64,000 nt of DNA. Source: Cinclus cinclus (Eukaryota > Chordata > Aves > Passeriformes > Cinclidae). The notes beneath the pieces are model-generated. The model was not told the origin of the DNA and made no database searches. It worked only from the letters and a program-made list of their open reading frames with translations. The DNA is taken from positions 23,765,620-23,829,619 of the forward strand of contig NC_085046.1 in assembly GCF_963662255.1 (NCBI RefSeq), read 5' to 3'. The stretch's first letter is position 1, and the number at the start of each line of letters is the position of its first letter. A program made the position numbers and the translations under genes. Shown in pieces: positions 12,176 through 24,925 of the stretch.

Positions 12176-15100
12176 ATTTAAAAAGTAAGTAAAAGAATTT
12201 TTTTTAAAATTAATTATTCACAGTTTTCTTTCTGTGCTTTTTTTTCTATTGCTGTTCTTTGACTTCCAGATCTCATGGAAAGTGATTATGTGAATTCCAA
12301 AGTTCATTACTCAACAGATTTGATCATTAATAGGTTCTTAGCTTCTTAACTTGCTCAGTTATTGCTTGCAGTGGTTAGTGAGCTGAAATTGTTACTTATA
12401 TATCAACAGAAGTGTTGCCTAAGTGACCAGCACTTCCACAGGCACAGCCCCTGCTGGGAGTACTAGGATTACACAAGTTCAGCTACTTACAAGTAGAATT
12501 GAAGGTTTCAGAACCTGCATCGATTTCACCTTCTGAGGATCACAGTGTGGATACTTCTGGCTGAACTAGAAAACACATGAAAATTTGGTTTATCTGACCT
12601 AATTTGGGTATGGACTCCAGGGTGTAGAGCACTGCACACTTTACTCCAATGAGACCAGTTTGGTCTGTGTTGATTTAAAGGGATTCCAAGATGGCTAGTT
12701 CAGAAGTAGAAATTCAGAGCTGGGCAGAGATGAATCCTACCCAGGAAGATCTGGGGAGGATTATCTGTGAAAAAGCAGAACTCAACTGGAATTTTCAGGT
12801 TCAACCAGTAAAATATTTAGTCATAAATGGAAAAAAATGTTAAAGATTTAGAATCATTAAATATGGTTCTTCCTACACATGAACTTACATTGCTATAAAG
12901 ATATTATTACAGCCACTGCATCATTTTGGTAAGCAATATCTAAATTGATGCTTTCATACATGTTGTGCTGGGTGGAATTGTTAGGAACCACTGGTATTTA
13001 TTGTGATTATATGCAATATATGACTATAGTGCAACTTCAAATTTTTAACTCTTGCTGCAATTCAGTCACAAGGTTATTTGAAATAGTATGCCCTGAGGCA
13101 GTGATTAAGTTTAGCATAATGAATCATTGTACATGAAAGGTCCATTTCTTTTCAAGCATTCTTTTTTGAACAGTGAGTTCTCTTTTCCAGGTCTTCATTA
13201 AGATAATAGTCACTATACTGCAATGGTTCACAATAATTTCAGACATCTTGTTAAACATGTTAATGACCTGTTAGAATGAAATTGAATGAAAGGGATAACT
13301 AGCTGGAAATTGAGGGATTTATATATAGAAGCCAACGTAGTGGAAAGAACATTATTTCTATGCTCAGGTAATTACTGTATTGCTCATATAAATAGCCATT
13401 TACTAAAATATATATCAAATGCAAATAGGTGCCTCCCAATTGTAATTTATGAGCTTTGGATGCGTTGACAAAAAGTGCACAGCCTTTCTAATGTTTACTC
13501 TAGCCAAAAAATCTCGAGATATCACCTTGATTTACAAACAGTGAAATGTCAAAAAGCCCTTTCTATGGCTAAACCTTAAGACTTACAGGATACAGTAGCT
13601 CCCAAAGCTCCAATGTTCTCTGTATGGAAAGTGATATGAAGGATATATTTAATTTGATTTCACAAAAAACTTTTAAACCATAGTAGTTTTTAATGACTGG
13701 GAGTCAGTGATCCTGTTAAGGAGACCCACCATATTTTATATTAACCAGTTCTCAATTAGTTTGGTAAACTGTTATATATTATCTTGATTTTAATTTTGAT
13801 GTATCCAAATTACTCTGCTGGTATAAGCTAAATAATAGTTCAGTTGATAAACTAAAATCTGGTGTAAGTGTTTTCTACTGTTTAGTCTTACCTTCCCCTC
13901 CTTCTGGGCTTGCTTTTGAATAGAAAATGCCTATACAACTTTTTTATGCACTCATTTTCTTTGAACAGCAGCCTGACATCATGATGACTGACACTGTTTC
14001 AAGAAACTGTCAGTGGGTATTAATTTGTAAATAATTTGCAAGACAAGTGGAAAGGCCAGATAAACTTAATTTTCTTTGGCACATTGTGGGTTTTTTTCCA
14101 CTGGCAGATAAATGCTTTTAATCATCAGTTAAAATTGTTCGTGCTTTTCATTTCTCTGTAACTACCATTTTCAAAATTTGATGTCAATAAATAAGATGCA
14201 GTAAAAGGTTATTGAAACTTTTTTGGTGCATCAGAGGACATAAACTCAAGGAGAGGGAAATCTAGTGGGGCTTTGTCATTTTGTGCAATAGAAGTGGCAA
14301 GTGTAATTTCTTTTAGCAACTTTTCAGGTAAAAGATCATTCTGAAGGGAATAAAAGTATTGTCCTTCATATAAACAAGCTATTGTTTGAATCAAACCATC
14401 CAACATGATTACTATAAACACAATGCAGTAGAGAGGCATCTAATTTAACCAACTAATACAACTAAATTGTGCTCATCTTGGAAATCGCATGGCTGCAGCA
14501 CATCTTACTAATTCAAGTTTAATTACTTTAATTAATAGATTTAAATTTGGAAACAATCAAAGTGAGTGCTAAATCCTTTGAGATTTTTGTCAGTTTACTT
14601 CATGAATCTTAGTTATTCAAAGCTCATTGAGACGAAACCTTAGTTATTTGCAATTCCCTTTTCCAGGTTCTGGGAGTTGTGGAAATGTCCACTGTAATTA
14701 CATTCAGCTCCACTCAAGAGTGTGAAATAGAAGGGCATGACAAAGCTACCTTTGCCCTGGAAATGGGACTGATCTCAGCAGAGAGGATTTGTATTCATGC
14801 TTGTAACCATTTGAAGCAGGACCAGCTATTCTCCCACTCCATTCTGGGGTCTGATCAACATCATTACCAGCACCATCATTACCATGAAATAAATGTATTG
14901 AAACCAATTGCAAAGAGAAATTTTTAATGGGACAGCAAGAGGTCTAAAATAATATCAATATAATCACTTCTGTTACATACTTATTAGCCGGGCTTCACAA
15001 AGCAAAAATAATTAAAATTACCTTTCTAGGAGTCCTATCATTTGTGTTTCCTTTGGTTAAAGACAGGATGCAATAGCAAGGATCAAATGCTTCTGCAATA

Positions 15101-16252
15101 TTTTTGTCTCCCCCTAGAAGAAGGTACAAAATGTTCATTACATGTTCAGAAATATAGGAAATGGATTAGCTAAAAAGAAAAAAAAATTGTGTACATCTCC
15201 ATATACAATAAATGGTTCTGGACACTACCCTCCTTGCAAAGTTCAAAAAGAGTGAAAAAGCAGCAGTAGAATTTCTACAACTACAAAGTGGACAGTTAGT
15301 GTAGACATCATTAAATAAGCTTGTCTGCACAGTTTGAGACTGTGAGGAAGACAACCAGAAATGTTATTTCTGTTGTTTTTCTGACACAGACAGGGAAGAT
15401 CCTATACAAAGTATATTTCTTGGAGATTTTCAGCATAGAGAAAATAAAGCAGTCTGATAAATCTATTATTTTTGGACTGTGAGTTTTCAGGCTTTTTTAG
15501 TCCAATTTTATAAGTCTGTTTCGTATCTTATTTCCTTTCTAAGTTCAGATTAGGGAATGGGTTGTTGATTTGCAAAGTTTGTTGATGTACAAACTTTGTT
15601 CTCCATATAGTCTTGTGCTTAGAGTACACATAGGTAAAATGGAACACATGGTCACAGCTGTCCTTGCAGAACTTCACCTCTATCATGAAAGCCACTTGCA
15701 TTATACAGTTTAAATTACAGCAGTTCAGACAGTTTCCTAGCCTTCCTGTCACAGACCAGGAGAACTTGGCATCTATCTTATGATGTGAAGTGGCTGATAT
15801 TCTTACTGTGATGTTGTGATATTCCTGCGTGTTTAGACACTGCTTGTCTGCTCACCTTCACGAGGCTGTGGTTATCAAGATGGACAAAAAAGTGCAGTAA
15901 TGCATCTCACCAGCAAGTACCTCATAAACAATGCACAGAAGAAACAGGCAGAAGCCTCACTGACAAAGAACCCACTCAGATACCAAATCACAAAGTAAAA
16001 ACAATAGGAAAAAGTCACAGGCAAAAAAAATATACAGGTAGCAGCATCTGTATCCTGCCTAGATTTAAAACTTGTTCCCAAAAATTAAAATGGAGCTAAT
16101 CTTAGGTATAAGAGCAACTGAAATCTGCATTATTCCTGACTGCATGCAACTTGTTACCCATCTAGAAAAAACTATTAGGTTGTTTTCCCAGTTTTGGATT
16201 TGCCTTTTGTCTGACTGGGGTCAGACAATTTTAGGGAGATAAGAATCATTGG

Positions 16253-16291
16253 ACCAGACACCTGAATAATGACACCAGACACCCAATAATG
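16253..16291. repeat. Imperfect tandem duplication of about 19 bp
   Basis: ACCAGACACCTGAATAATG at 16253-16271 is followed after 2 bp by ACCAGACACCCAATAATG at 16274-16291. The copies differ by one substitution and a 1-bp length change. This looks like a local slippage or duplication event with no sign of function. Confidence 0.8.
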
Positions 16292-17164
16292 CCCCAATCA
16301 AGTGTCTGTAAAACAGCAGCAAAAGTGAATAAGTCAAAAATCAAGTGACTTCTGCACTGTGGAAAGCACAACAGACACTAGCTAAAGGTGGCTGGTGCTT
16401 ATTGACATCTAGTGAAAGAACTGGCCAGGACCACAACCCTTCTACTTGTGTTGCCAGGTGCATCATCAGGAACAAAAAAGTCTGCCCGAGGATATTTCCA
16501 ATGCTGAGTGTGAAGCACATCTCAAAATCTTACTGACATTCATTCTGTCATTCATTCCTTCCCCACTACAGCTTCAAAGTCGGTAAATATTTTATTGTCT
16601 GGCTAATGGGGAAGACCCTTACTTGCTGTGAGGTACCATTAGCTTGAAGAGAAATCCCGATTCACCAAGCCATAACAGGAAAAACACCACCCTGACTCAG
16701 TGGGAAATTCAAGCCTTGTCTTTTTCAGAACATTATCTACGTGGATTGTATCTAATAGTATGAAATAATTTCTGAATTTTGAGGTTTTTACTTCAGTTTT
16801 TTGTGATATTTAGCAATCAAGCAAATTTCAACCAAAAACACTGCAAAGGGGAGAATAGTTAACAAAGAGAAATAAAGATAAGAAAACAAGATAATGAGTT
16901 CTACAGGCAAAATCCAGATGTTTTTCTGTATATTATGCTTTTCTATACACTATTACTGTGATTCAAATTAATCTGCTACTAACAAACTGAAAAACAAGGT
17001 CAATGGTTAAATGTAGAGCATGAGGATTCTTTAAATTGACAAGAAAGGCTTTTCCCAGTAGAGTGATGGTGTAGTTAAACACGTATGTAGTTGTAACTAC
17101 AGGTGTTTCCATGGCATTTCTTCCACTACTATCTGTTCCTTCCCAGCTCCAGACATTATAATAT

Positions 17165-17193
17165 TCTCACAGAAATATATATTTCTGTCTGAG
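17165..17193. repeat. Palindrome: perfect 20-bp core with extended arms
   Basis: ACAGAAATATATATTTCTGT at 17169-17188 is a perfect inverted repeat with no loop. Flanking CTC on the left and CTGAG on the right extend the pairing with a two-base bulge. As single-stranded DNA it could fold into a cruciform or hairpin. The AT-rich core makes a chance origin likely. Confidence 0.8.
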
Positions 17194-17974
17194 AACCACA
17201 TTCTTCTCTATGTCAGCAGAAAAATAAGAAAGATTTAGCTACATTTCCATATAATGCACGAAACAAAAGGGATTATTAGTTTAGTCCTGTTCTTCTGTCT
17301 GGTTACTGTAAATTCCAGGCAAAGATCTCATGCAAATATCTAAGGCATAAAAGATCTGGAACTAATAGACTCTTGAAAACATAGTGGAGACTTGGATTCA
17401 TCTTGATATCCTTTTCTTTCCAAAATCAAGCAAAAATTTCATATTTCCATGTGAAATGAAAAATAATTTCTTTAACATCCCATCTTCTTTTATAGGGTCA
17501 GTAATATCTGGGTTATGCAAGACAACAAAACATGCATTTATTAGCTCTTTGAATTGTTTTCATATAACATGGGAAGGATCTAAACTCCATGACTTCAAAG
17601 GCATTAAGTTTGGAAACAAGAACATAAACCATTTAGGATGTATATCTTGAGCCAGAACACAGCTGAAGATCTCTGGCACTGGATTACTACTCTAAGAGCA
17701 GCTCCCAGCCCCTTCTGCAGAGGAGTCACAAAGACAGGGCCAAACATGTTTTAATAAGGACAATCACCATCTGGGATTCAAACAGATGGAGTTAGGCTGA
17801 GTTGGAGTGTAATGGTTGTAATAGCAAATATAGAGTAGTCACCACGTGCCAGCAGCCTACCAAGGTCTGACATGATAAAGGAGATTGCTCCTACTGCCCT
17901 AGGCTCATATTATTATTGACCATGGCAATAGTAATGTTAATCACTGCTTCTCTTCACTGACAGATAAGGACAAT

Positions 17975-17988
17975 CCCCTCCCCCCCCC
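17975..17988. repeat. C-rich run (C4TC9)
   Basis: A pure pyrimidine run of 14 bases, C4-T-C9, stands out in AT-rich surroundings. The complement is a G-run with about three G-triplets, one short of a canonical G-quadruplex motif. Confidence 0.85.
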
Positions 17989-18116
17989 TTTATTTCTTTT
18001 TCCTAGATACTTTTTCATGAGTTGAAGGGGAGATTTAAAGGTAAAAATAAGGAAGATTGTTCATAAAATGCTGTTGAAGAACCCTCCTGTAAATGAAAGA
18101 CAACACAGATAAATAC

Positions 18117-18151
<35 letters not shown>
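18117..18151. repeat. (TTTA)n microsatellite, about 8.75 units
   Basis: Thirty-five bases of perfect tetranucleotide repeat. It sits about 40 bp upstream of the point where the sense CR1 becomes recognisable. It is uninterrupted, so it is likely to vary in length between individuals. Confidence 0.97.
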
Positions 18152-18191
18152 GTGTAGAACTTGAACACAGGGCAATTAGAACTTCCAAAGG

Positions 18192-18630
18192 AAGGCAAAG
18201 GAGATGGTAAAGGGTCTGGAGGAGGAGCCTTATGAGGAGCAATGAGGTCACTTGGTCTTTTCAGACTGGAGGAGACTGAAGGGACACCTCATTCCTGTCC
18301 ACAACTTCCTTGTGAAGGAAAGAGGAGGGGCAGACATTGATCTCTTTATTCTGGTGATCAGCAACAGGATTGCAGGGAAATTGTGTCACACCTCAAGTTG
18401 TATCAGGGTGGTTTAGGTTGGATATTAGAAAAAGGTTCTTCACCCACAGGGTGGTTGGGCACTGGAACAGACTGCCCAGGGAAGTGCTCACAGCACCAAG
18501 CCTGGCAGAGTTCAAGAAGCATTTGGACAACACAGAGCACTTGGTGTGATTATTGTGGATGGTAGACCGGGAGGTGGGCTCAATGACCCTTGTGGGTCCT
18601 TTATAGCCAACCTTATTCTGTGATTCTGTA
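18192..18630 (+). mobile_element. CR1 LINE 3' end, 5'-truncated, sense
   Basis: The copy starts near GGAGATGGTAAAGGGTCTGG and runs through the well-known CR1 3' stretch. It contains TTTAGGTTGGATATTAG, GTTCTTCACCCACAGGGTGG and GGGCACTGGAACAGACTGCC, then CTTGTGGGTCC. It ends in ATTCTGTGATTCTGTA (18615-18630), the short tail repeat that CR1 uses to prime reverse transcription. Similarity to the family as I remember it is high throughout, so this is a comparatively young copy. It carries only the end of ORF2 and the 3' untranslated region and has no coding capacity. Confidence 0.95.
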
Positions 18631-19639
18631 ATTAAGTTCAGAATCTTTGGCAAAAAGAAGGTGAAAGTGGTTTGGGGAGATTATTTATCCAATGTCTAAG
18701 GGATGAGAAGCCAGATGGGACTAAGTCTCCAAGAGAGGAATAGAAAGCAGGACACCACTGCAGGAACTCAAAAAGGTAAATGAGAAATAGTTGGTTTATT
18801 CTGAAACCAAAAAAGAATTGCAAGATGTTACTGTTTGGGGAACAAATAAAAGTGCTGGCCTTAAGTTTTAAGTAGGGAAAAAGTTCTTCTGGTAAGGACT
18901 ACACTTCTGAAAATCTTAAAATGCTCCTCCTAGACAAAGAAACAAAAAATTATCTTTAAGAAGCTTTCCATGCAGATATCAAAACAGGTACTAGAAAACC
19001 TGAGATGTCATAATTATAATGTTTATAAGAGAACCTGAGGCCATGAAAGGTGTACAAGCAGATTCCTGTAGCTGCACAAGGTGTCAGAGCCTCAAAGTGA
19101 TTTCTTGTTTCTTTTTGAATGAACTTCTACTCAAACTGCATTTTGATACAGAGTTAAGGACTTCCTAACATTGCTGATGGCAGGAGTCAGGGGAAGTACC
19201 TAACCCTTCTAAACTAAATACAAAATAATTTTTGCACAAGCTCTTCTTGAGGAGATGCAATTGATCTCCAGACAGGTTTATTTATTATAAAACATAGGCA
19301 GCTTTTACTGGCAGGTATCATTCCCATTCATTAAAGCAGCAGTTCAGATGAAGAACCTGAATAAGCTACCAGCTGCCATGGAAGAAATGTAAATAAGACC
19401 AAGGTCAGGAGCTGTATGAATGGAAAATAAAGGGCTTCTTTTGAGTGTGGCAACAGTCCTTTTGAACCTACTTGCAGTGTGATAACTTGTGTATGAAGCG
19501 ACAGGCACTATGCTGAAAGCACCAGTGAACACCACAGCCCCCTGGTTTTGAGGAATGTTGTAAAACTATGGAGCGGAACAATAACGCTAAACAGGAAATT
19601 ATTTTGTTTCTCTCCCTGTGTATATCAACCCATGTGTTT
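18631..19639. other. Unique non-coding spacer
   Basis: About 1 kb of AT-rich sequence between a CR1 and a solo LTR. I recognise no repeat, exon or RNA gene. The last five bases before the LTR (GAATG, 19640-19644) form the left copy of its target-site duplication. Confidence 0.65.
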
Positions 19640-19644
19640 GAATG

Positions 19645-20330
19645 TGTCTTGGTTTGAAAGACAGGTGTTTGCCAAGGAAAGCAGAAGTTTCCCCTTGGAC
19701 TGAAAAAAAAATTGTGATTCTTCCGATTATTATAGTTTTGGAATTAAGAGAGCTCTCAGGCAAAGATATGGGGGTAGGAATAACAGTTCTTTACTAGTAT
19801 ATCTAACAAGACAAACAAGAACAACAACAGCTATGAAATTACCCACAAACAGAACAGTAACTCAGTCCCAGTGTTTTTTGGCTGCAGGCACCTTTTCCCT
19901 GAGCTGCAGTTCCTGGTGCTGGGGGCGGGCGGCTCCCGCAGAGCCGCAGGAGGGCTGGGGGTGATGGCAGCGCTGTCCCAGGGGGGGAGAGAGATGGAGA
20001 GAGAGCTCTCCGCTCACGGTGTCGGTCCCGATGCTCAGCAGAGTGCTGGATGGTGGTAGCTCACAGCGAGAAGACAGCCGGGCAGGGTCCGATGGTGGTT
20101 TCCCGACGCAGGGACGAGACATAGACGGCGATCGTCCTTCTCGTCCGAACTCCGCGGGGGAAATGGGCCGAGACCCAGCCTTCTGCTTCCTCTTCTGGCT
20201 GTTTGAATCTTGTGGGGTTTCTCTCTTCTCTCCCCTCCCCCTTGTCACCAGGGCCCAGTCAACAGGTATCTTAGCATGACAATGGGGAAAATTCCACAGA
20301 GGGAAAAGGGAAAGAAACCAACCCCCAACA
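19645..20330 (-). mobile_element. Solo LTR of an endogenous retrovirus (686 bp), GC/CpG-rich, young-looking
   Basis: On the plus strand the element begins TGTCTTGGTTTGAA and ends AACCCCCAACA. It therefore has the TG...CA ends required by retroviral integrase. It is flanked by a perfect 5-bp duplication, GAATG, at 19640-19644 and 20331-20335, which proves the limits directly. A 5-bp duplication fits ERVL-type elements (ERV1 usually leaves 4, ERVK 6). The minus-strand start TGTTGGGGGTTGG matches an LTR family I recall from songbird genomes, so I place the element on the minus strand. A possible polyadenylation variant (AGTAAA) lies on that strand at about 19,790-19,796. No gag, pol or env sequence is attached. 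The intact duplication indicates a solo LTR left by recombination between the two LTRs of a provirus. A 167-codon frame inside it (19862-20365, minus strand) runs past the element and resembles no known protein. Confidence 0.93.
19921..20160. other. CpG-dense core of the solo LTR
   Basis: By hand count there are about 22 CpG dinucleotides in 240 bp, against almost none per equal length elsewhere in the window. The block includes GGGGGCGGGCGG and CTCCGCGGGGG. In retroviral LTRs the GC-rich part often lies around the promoter and leader. Because methylated CpG decays quickly, the density suggests a recent insertion, an unmethylated state, or both. It would be scored as a small CpG island even though no gene is near. 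Confidence 0.8.
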
Positions 20331-20335
20331 GAATG

Positions 20336-21114
20336 CACTGCCATAGTATGTGTGTGGCTATTCATAGAACCTGTTTAAGTATTTATTTTGGTGATATTTG
20401 ATTTTCCTTAAAATAAAGTAATCACACAGTAAATGAGGTGGACATACTGTTGCAAATAGATATCAGAGGACACAATTCTATGCTACTTCCTACTCAGCTG
20501 TTGTAACTCATCACCAAAATAAGTTATTATGCTGCAGCTTGACCACCTCTTTCTTTTTATGTCCTAGTGGCAAACTGAACTATTATCAAATTTCTCCATT
20601 TCAATCAAAGTTCATCAGTTGCCATTTCTTGATCTTTAAGATGAAAGATTTTAGTAATATTATGTTGCTTAAATTTATGTTTTATTGCATGCTTTATGAC
20701 TTCATCGGTTACCCTTGATTATAAAAAATGTCGGGTTTTTCAAAACAGTTGCAATTAGCATGAAAGACCTTGAGAAACACTAATAGTATTAGAACATCCC
20801 AGTACTTACCAAGTAATACTAAAATGGAAGAAAAACGGCTGGAAAAGGATAACAAAATTCTTTCAAAAATGTCTTGAATCTGAGGAAATTATATCAGAAA
20901 GGAAACTAACTGCCTCTAGTTATATCACTGAAAACACAGGGTCCTGAAAATAACATTTGACAAACTTCTTATGCCCCAATGCTTCCTATGCATATAAATC
21001 CATTTTTATGAGTCAATAATTAATGGTTAGATAGTAAAAGTTTTAATAATGCAAAAATCCAAGAAGAAGAATTGTATTTTTTATTCATAATGAAAGAGCA
21101 GTGTGAGTCATAAA
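20336..21114. other. Unique AT-rich non-coding spacer
   Basis: I recognise nothing here: no gene, repeat family or simple repeat of note. The segment beyond about 20,640 is clean AT-rich single-copy-looking sequence. Confidence 0.6.
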
Positions 21115-21200
21115 AATAATCTCTGGATGTCTGTAATCCAACCTCCCACTTGAAGAGAAACTACTGAAAACTAGATCAAGATAGCTGTGGGTTTTTGTAC
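21115..21200 (-). mobile_element. Short, old CR1 3' fragment, antisense
   Basis: CTCTGGATGTCTGTAATCCA, then ACCTCCCACTTGAAG and AACTAGATCAAGATAGCTG, follow the order of the antisense CR1 3' end (dGGAGGTCATCTAGTCCAACC, CCTGCTCAAAG, TAGATCAGGTTGCTC). The tail repeats and the rest are gone. It is diverged and only about 85 bp long, so the assignment is moderate. Confidence 0.5.
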
Positions 21201-24200
21201 TTATGTTTTAATAATAATAATTTTTTCTGCCCCCTTAATTTTCCAGTACCATAGCAGAAAATGTCACGGCAAAGATCAGATGAGTTAAAGCTCTACAAGG
21301 CACAATAGACACGAACTTCATGGAAATGGATTAGTTCATTTGGTCAAGCGCCTTAAACACATGTACCGCTCTTACCAAAGAAGGAAATTTGTTCTTATTT
21401 CAATGCAAAAGATCCAAATATAGCATTTGATTTGTAATGAACAATAATTATCTTCCGTCTTTCACTGATGTAGACCAAGATTAAACCCATTATAAAATTA
21501 CTGTCTCTAAATGTAGAATTGCTCAGTATCTAATTGTAGTCTTTTTTTGAAGAGCATATATTTTGAGGTAGATGCTCTTCTGGACGAACTTCTGAGGTCT
21601 ATGAAGGAAAGTACCAGCATTTGTTGGATTAGCATTATCCAGTCTCTCATATTCTTATGGTTTAGTGAAGCTAGAATTACTGGCCTCGTTATTCAAATCA
21701 GTTTAGATTTGTTTTTATGGAAACATGTCTGATTTTTTTCTTCCTGAAAAAGCCTTCTGCTTCTGCTATGAGCCCATTCAAAATCAGATCATATACCTGT
21801 GTCTTCCTCTGCATCTCCTGGCATTTTATGTCAAGAAAAGAGCTTTTGCCTTGTTCATTTCTGTTGGAAAATTCACATTCCAAAACAGAATATCTTAACA
21901 TCCCTGCTACATCCCTGTGCCTTAGTATCTATTTAAAACAAAACTTTGATTCATCATTAATTTAAATAGATGGTGTGAAGTCACATTACACTGATTGAAT
22001 CATATTGAATTCTACTCCTGTTCTATGATATTCTTAGGGAACTCAGCTTCCCTAAACTCCATGATTTCATGCTGGTGCACTCTGAAAAACAACCCCCCTG
22101 AACAAATTATTAAGGGTTTTTTTATTTATATCCAGTGCAGAGATGTACAGTCATTATATTATTTTTCTAAAAAAAATTTACTAAAATGAAAAGAAGCAAA
22201 ATGAAGGCTGGCATAACCCTGAAATAAAAAAGCCTCCTAGCTACATTGTAAAGAGAACTGTCAGCTTCACAAAGCATATGAAATAAATCCTAGAAGATGG
22301 AAGTAAATATTTTAAGTGAGTGACTGAACCAGGAAAAATATAGTCCCTTACATTACCACAAAGAAAAGAAGTAATTCTCACATTAAGTTGGTATTAACCC
22401 ACTCCTTCCAGAGTTTGTATTCCTGCTGACATTTATTAGACATTAACTGCCAACTATTGCTTAAGTTGTGTCACATTTTAGAAGCTCTGCTATCTTCACA
22501 CTAATTTTATCCCCTCTTCAAACTAATAAGATTTTCAGGGAACTCTAGACTCAACAGCGATACTTACAGCAGAGTCAAAAGTTAAGTTTTAACTATTAGT
22601 CATGAATATTTAATCTAAGTGCTTTTAAAATAATTTTTAATGAGTGAATTAATTAAAGTATATGCATGTGTTGACATTTTACTGATCAAAGGCCACATTT
22701 AAATACTGCTTTCTTTTTTTATTTATTTCCTGATAACAAAAGGATGGTCAACCAACTCAAATATTTCCTGTATTCTATAGTTTCCTAGGATCAGCAGGAG
22801 GAGGCTCAGAATAGTACATGTGCATGATGCTTATAAAATTTTTGACTTGTTTTCTTCTTTTTACCACTTTAAAACAAAGCCACCACCAAGTTATCAATGC
22901 TATTTAAAGAGGTACCTTTCAGGTTAAGCTTCTGAAGACTGGTTTTGCCTGAATATGAATATGATGGAAGAACTAACGAAGAACTATGCAAATAGTGGAT
23001 AAGCTTTAATTAAGGCAGAAAAAAAAAGTAAAATTTTATTCAGTGTTCTCATTGTGTGGCAGCAAAGAATGATTGCGTGAACTTGATTATGTGAACTGCA
23101 AAACAGTTTCAAAAATTCCTTAAATTTAAATGTTTTCTCAGTTCTCTTTTAGTTAGAATGTGTATATATGTTTTTTGGTCGGTTTTGTGTTTTGAAATTC
23201 TTTCTCTTTTTTCCAATAGTTCAAAGTGGAAACATAGCAGAAAAATTGTGATGATAGAATTATTTTTACCTCAATTTTCCTAAAAGTGTTTTTTATCAGG
23301 GAAATATGATTTGAAAAAAAGTGGGGGTTGGTGTTGCTGGTTTGGGTTTGGGGTTTTTTTGGTTTTGGCTTTTTCCATGGGAGAGGGAAAGATTTTCAGT
23401 CGGGAAACAGTTATGAAAAGATCTGATTAAATGAAATAATGTTTCTTGCAAGTCCATTAATTTTCCTTTGTAAATAAAAGTCACGATAGGTCCATTTGCT
23501 GTGCAAATACTTCATTGGCTTTGAGATAATGAGCTCTCTCAGAGATATTTAGCAGGTATAGTTCTGCTTTGTGGGATACCTGGTAAATTGGAGTTTACCT
23601 TTTATGCCCATTGTTACAGTGATGATGGAAGGTGTAGATTAGGAGCACTGAACAGTAGGATTGTATTTCATGTCCACATAATTATACTAGTTTGGTGTTC
23701 CAGTATCTCTCACATCAAGGGATTCTAACAATTTTGCATCAGAGGATGGCTGTTAACCCTCCAAATTTCCTCATTAACCTGTATGAACCCTCTTCAGCCA
23801 TTTCAGCTGAAGTCACTACAATGCAAAGATGTTCTCACAATTTGGCATTTACTTCCACTATGATCTACCAGTAAGCCATGAAGTAGAATATGCAAATCTC
23901 TGCCTACACAGGATTTAGGCAACAGGGCTAAGTCTCAGTCTGCATTTTCCAAACTGATTGAATACTCAAAAAAAAAAAAATCCACACCTCTTTATTGAAA
24001 CTGAAATGCAAATTTACTTTCCCACTTAGAACTCTTTGTTCTTGTTTTCAAAAAGTGGATACCTATTTGCATAAATGTTTCCTAAAGGAGTCATGAATAT
24101 TCATGTGTGCATATGCCTCTATCTTGAAAGTTCCTGGGAGGCTGAGGGAGGATGAAAAATTATTCAACCTGAGACAAAATAAAATCATGTTGGTCTGGTC

Positions 24201-24639
24201 AAGAATCAGAAACTTACCAGACACAAACAACCAAAATGGTGGTGGGAGCTAAGTTTCTTCTACATCATTCAATACTTTCAGAAAAGTGAAGTTTATCTGT
24301 AATCCTAAAAAAAAATAATAACAGCAAATCTAAAGCAGTAAGCTCCCATTTCTGACAACTTTCTTGCTCCTTTCTTTATTAGCTGTATGGAAAAGTACTG
24401 AATACAATAGCAGGGTTAAAGCTGGCCTTTCTCACACAGCTTTCAGCGTGGCTTCTCCAGAAACCAAAGGAATATCCCTAGGGATCCGCCACCTGTGTCA
24501 GGCCTATTGCCATGCTCAGGCCAGGACAGTCACGGGGTGTGAGCAAGTCTTACTCTAGAAACCATGTGACATGCACGTCTGTGTGATCAAACTCATCTGA
24601 AACACACAACTTCTTAGATTGCTGCACATCTCAGCTAAT
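21201..24639. other. Unique AT-rich non-coding DNA
   Basis: About 3.4 kb without an identifiable gene or interspersed repeat. It contains short homopolymer runs and a degenerate GGTTTGGG-type G/T-rich patch at about 23,320-23,370. Frames stay under 90 codons and show no motif. Confidence 0.6.
23968..23980. repeat. A13 homopolymer
   Basis: A run of 13 adenines in AT-rich single-copy sequence. There is no upstream transcript-like sequence or flanking duplication to suggest a retrocopy. Confidence 0.9.
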
Positions 24640-24925
24640 AATAGAATCCTAGAATGGCTTTGGTCAGAAGGGACCCTTAAGACCATCCAGTTCCAATCCC
24701 CCTACCATGGGCAGGGACACCTTGACCAAATTGCTCAGAGTCCCATCCAACCTAGCCTTGAACACTTCCAGGGATGGGACACCCACAACTTCTCTGAGAC
24801 ACATCTTTCAGGGGCCTCACCACCCTGACAGTAAAGAATTTATTCCTAGAGTCTTATCTAAACCTACACTCTTTCAGTTTGAAGAAATTCTCCCTTGTCC
24901 TGTCACTAAATGCTCTTGACATCTG
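24640..24925 (-). mobile_element. CR1 LINE 3' end, antisense, 5'-truncated
   Basis: It begins at the left with the tail repeat AATAGAATCCTAGAATGG. Very typical antisense CR1 words follow: CCTACCATGGGCAGGGACACC, then CTAGCCTTGAACACTTCCAG, CAGTAAAGAATTTATTCCTA and CTCCCTTGTCCTGTCACTA. The copy stops at about 24,925, giving a 286-bp fragment of the 3' untranslated region only. Divergence is modest. Frames across it are shadows of the repeat, not genes. Confidence 0.95.

Larger units (their letters stand above)
12176..18116. other. Unique AT-rich non-coding DNA, no gene found
   Basis: About 5.9 kb without a repeat family or exon that I can identify. Frames are all under 90 codons and show no recognisable motif. 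Small structures inside it (an imperfect 19-bp duplication, a 20-bp palindrome and a C-rich run) are listed on their own. Confidence 0.65.

Noticed and set aside
19862..20365. 167-codon minus-strand frame over the solo LTR
   Set aside because: It lies in the GC-rich LTR and runs past its edge and target-site duplication into host DNA, so it is not a viral gene; length follows from base composition.
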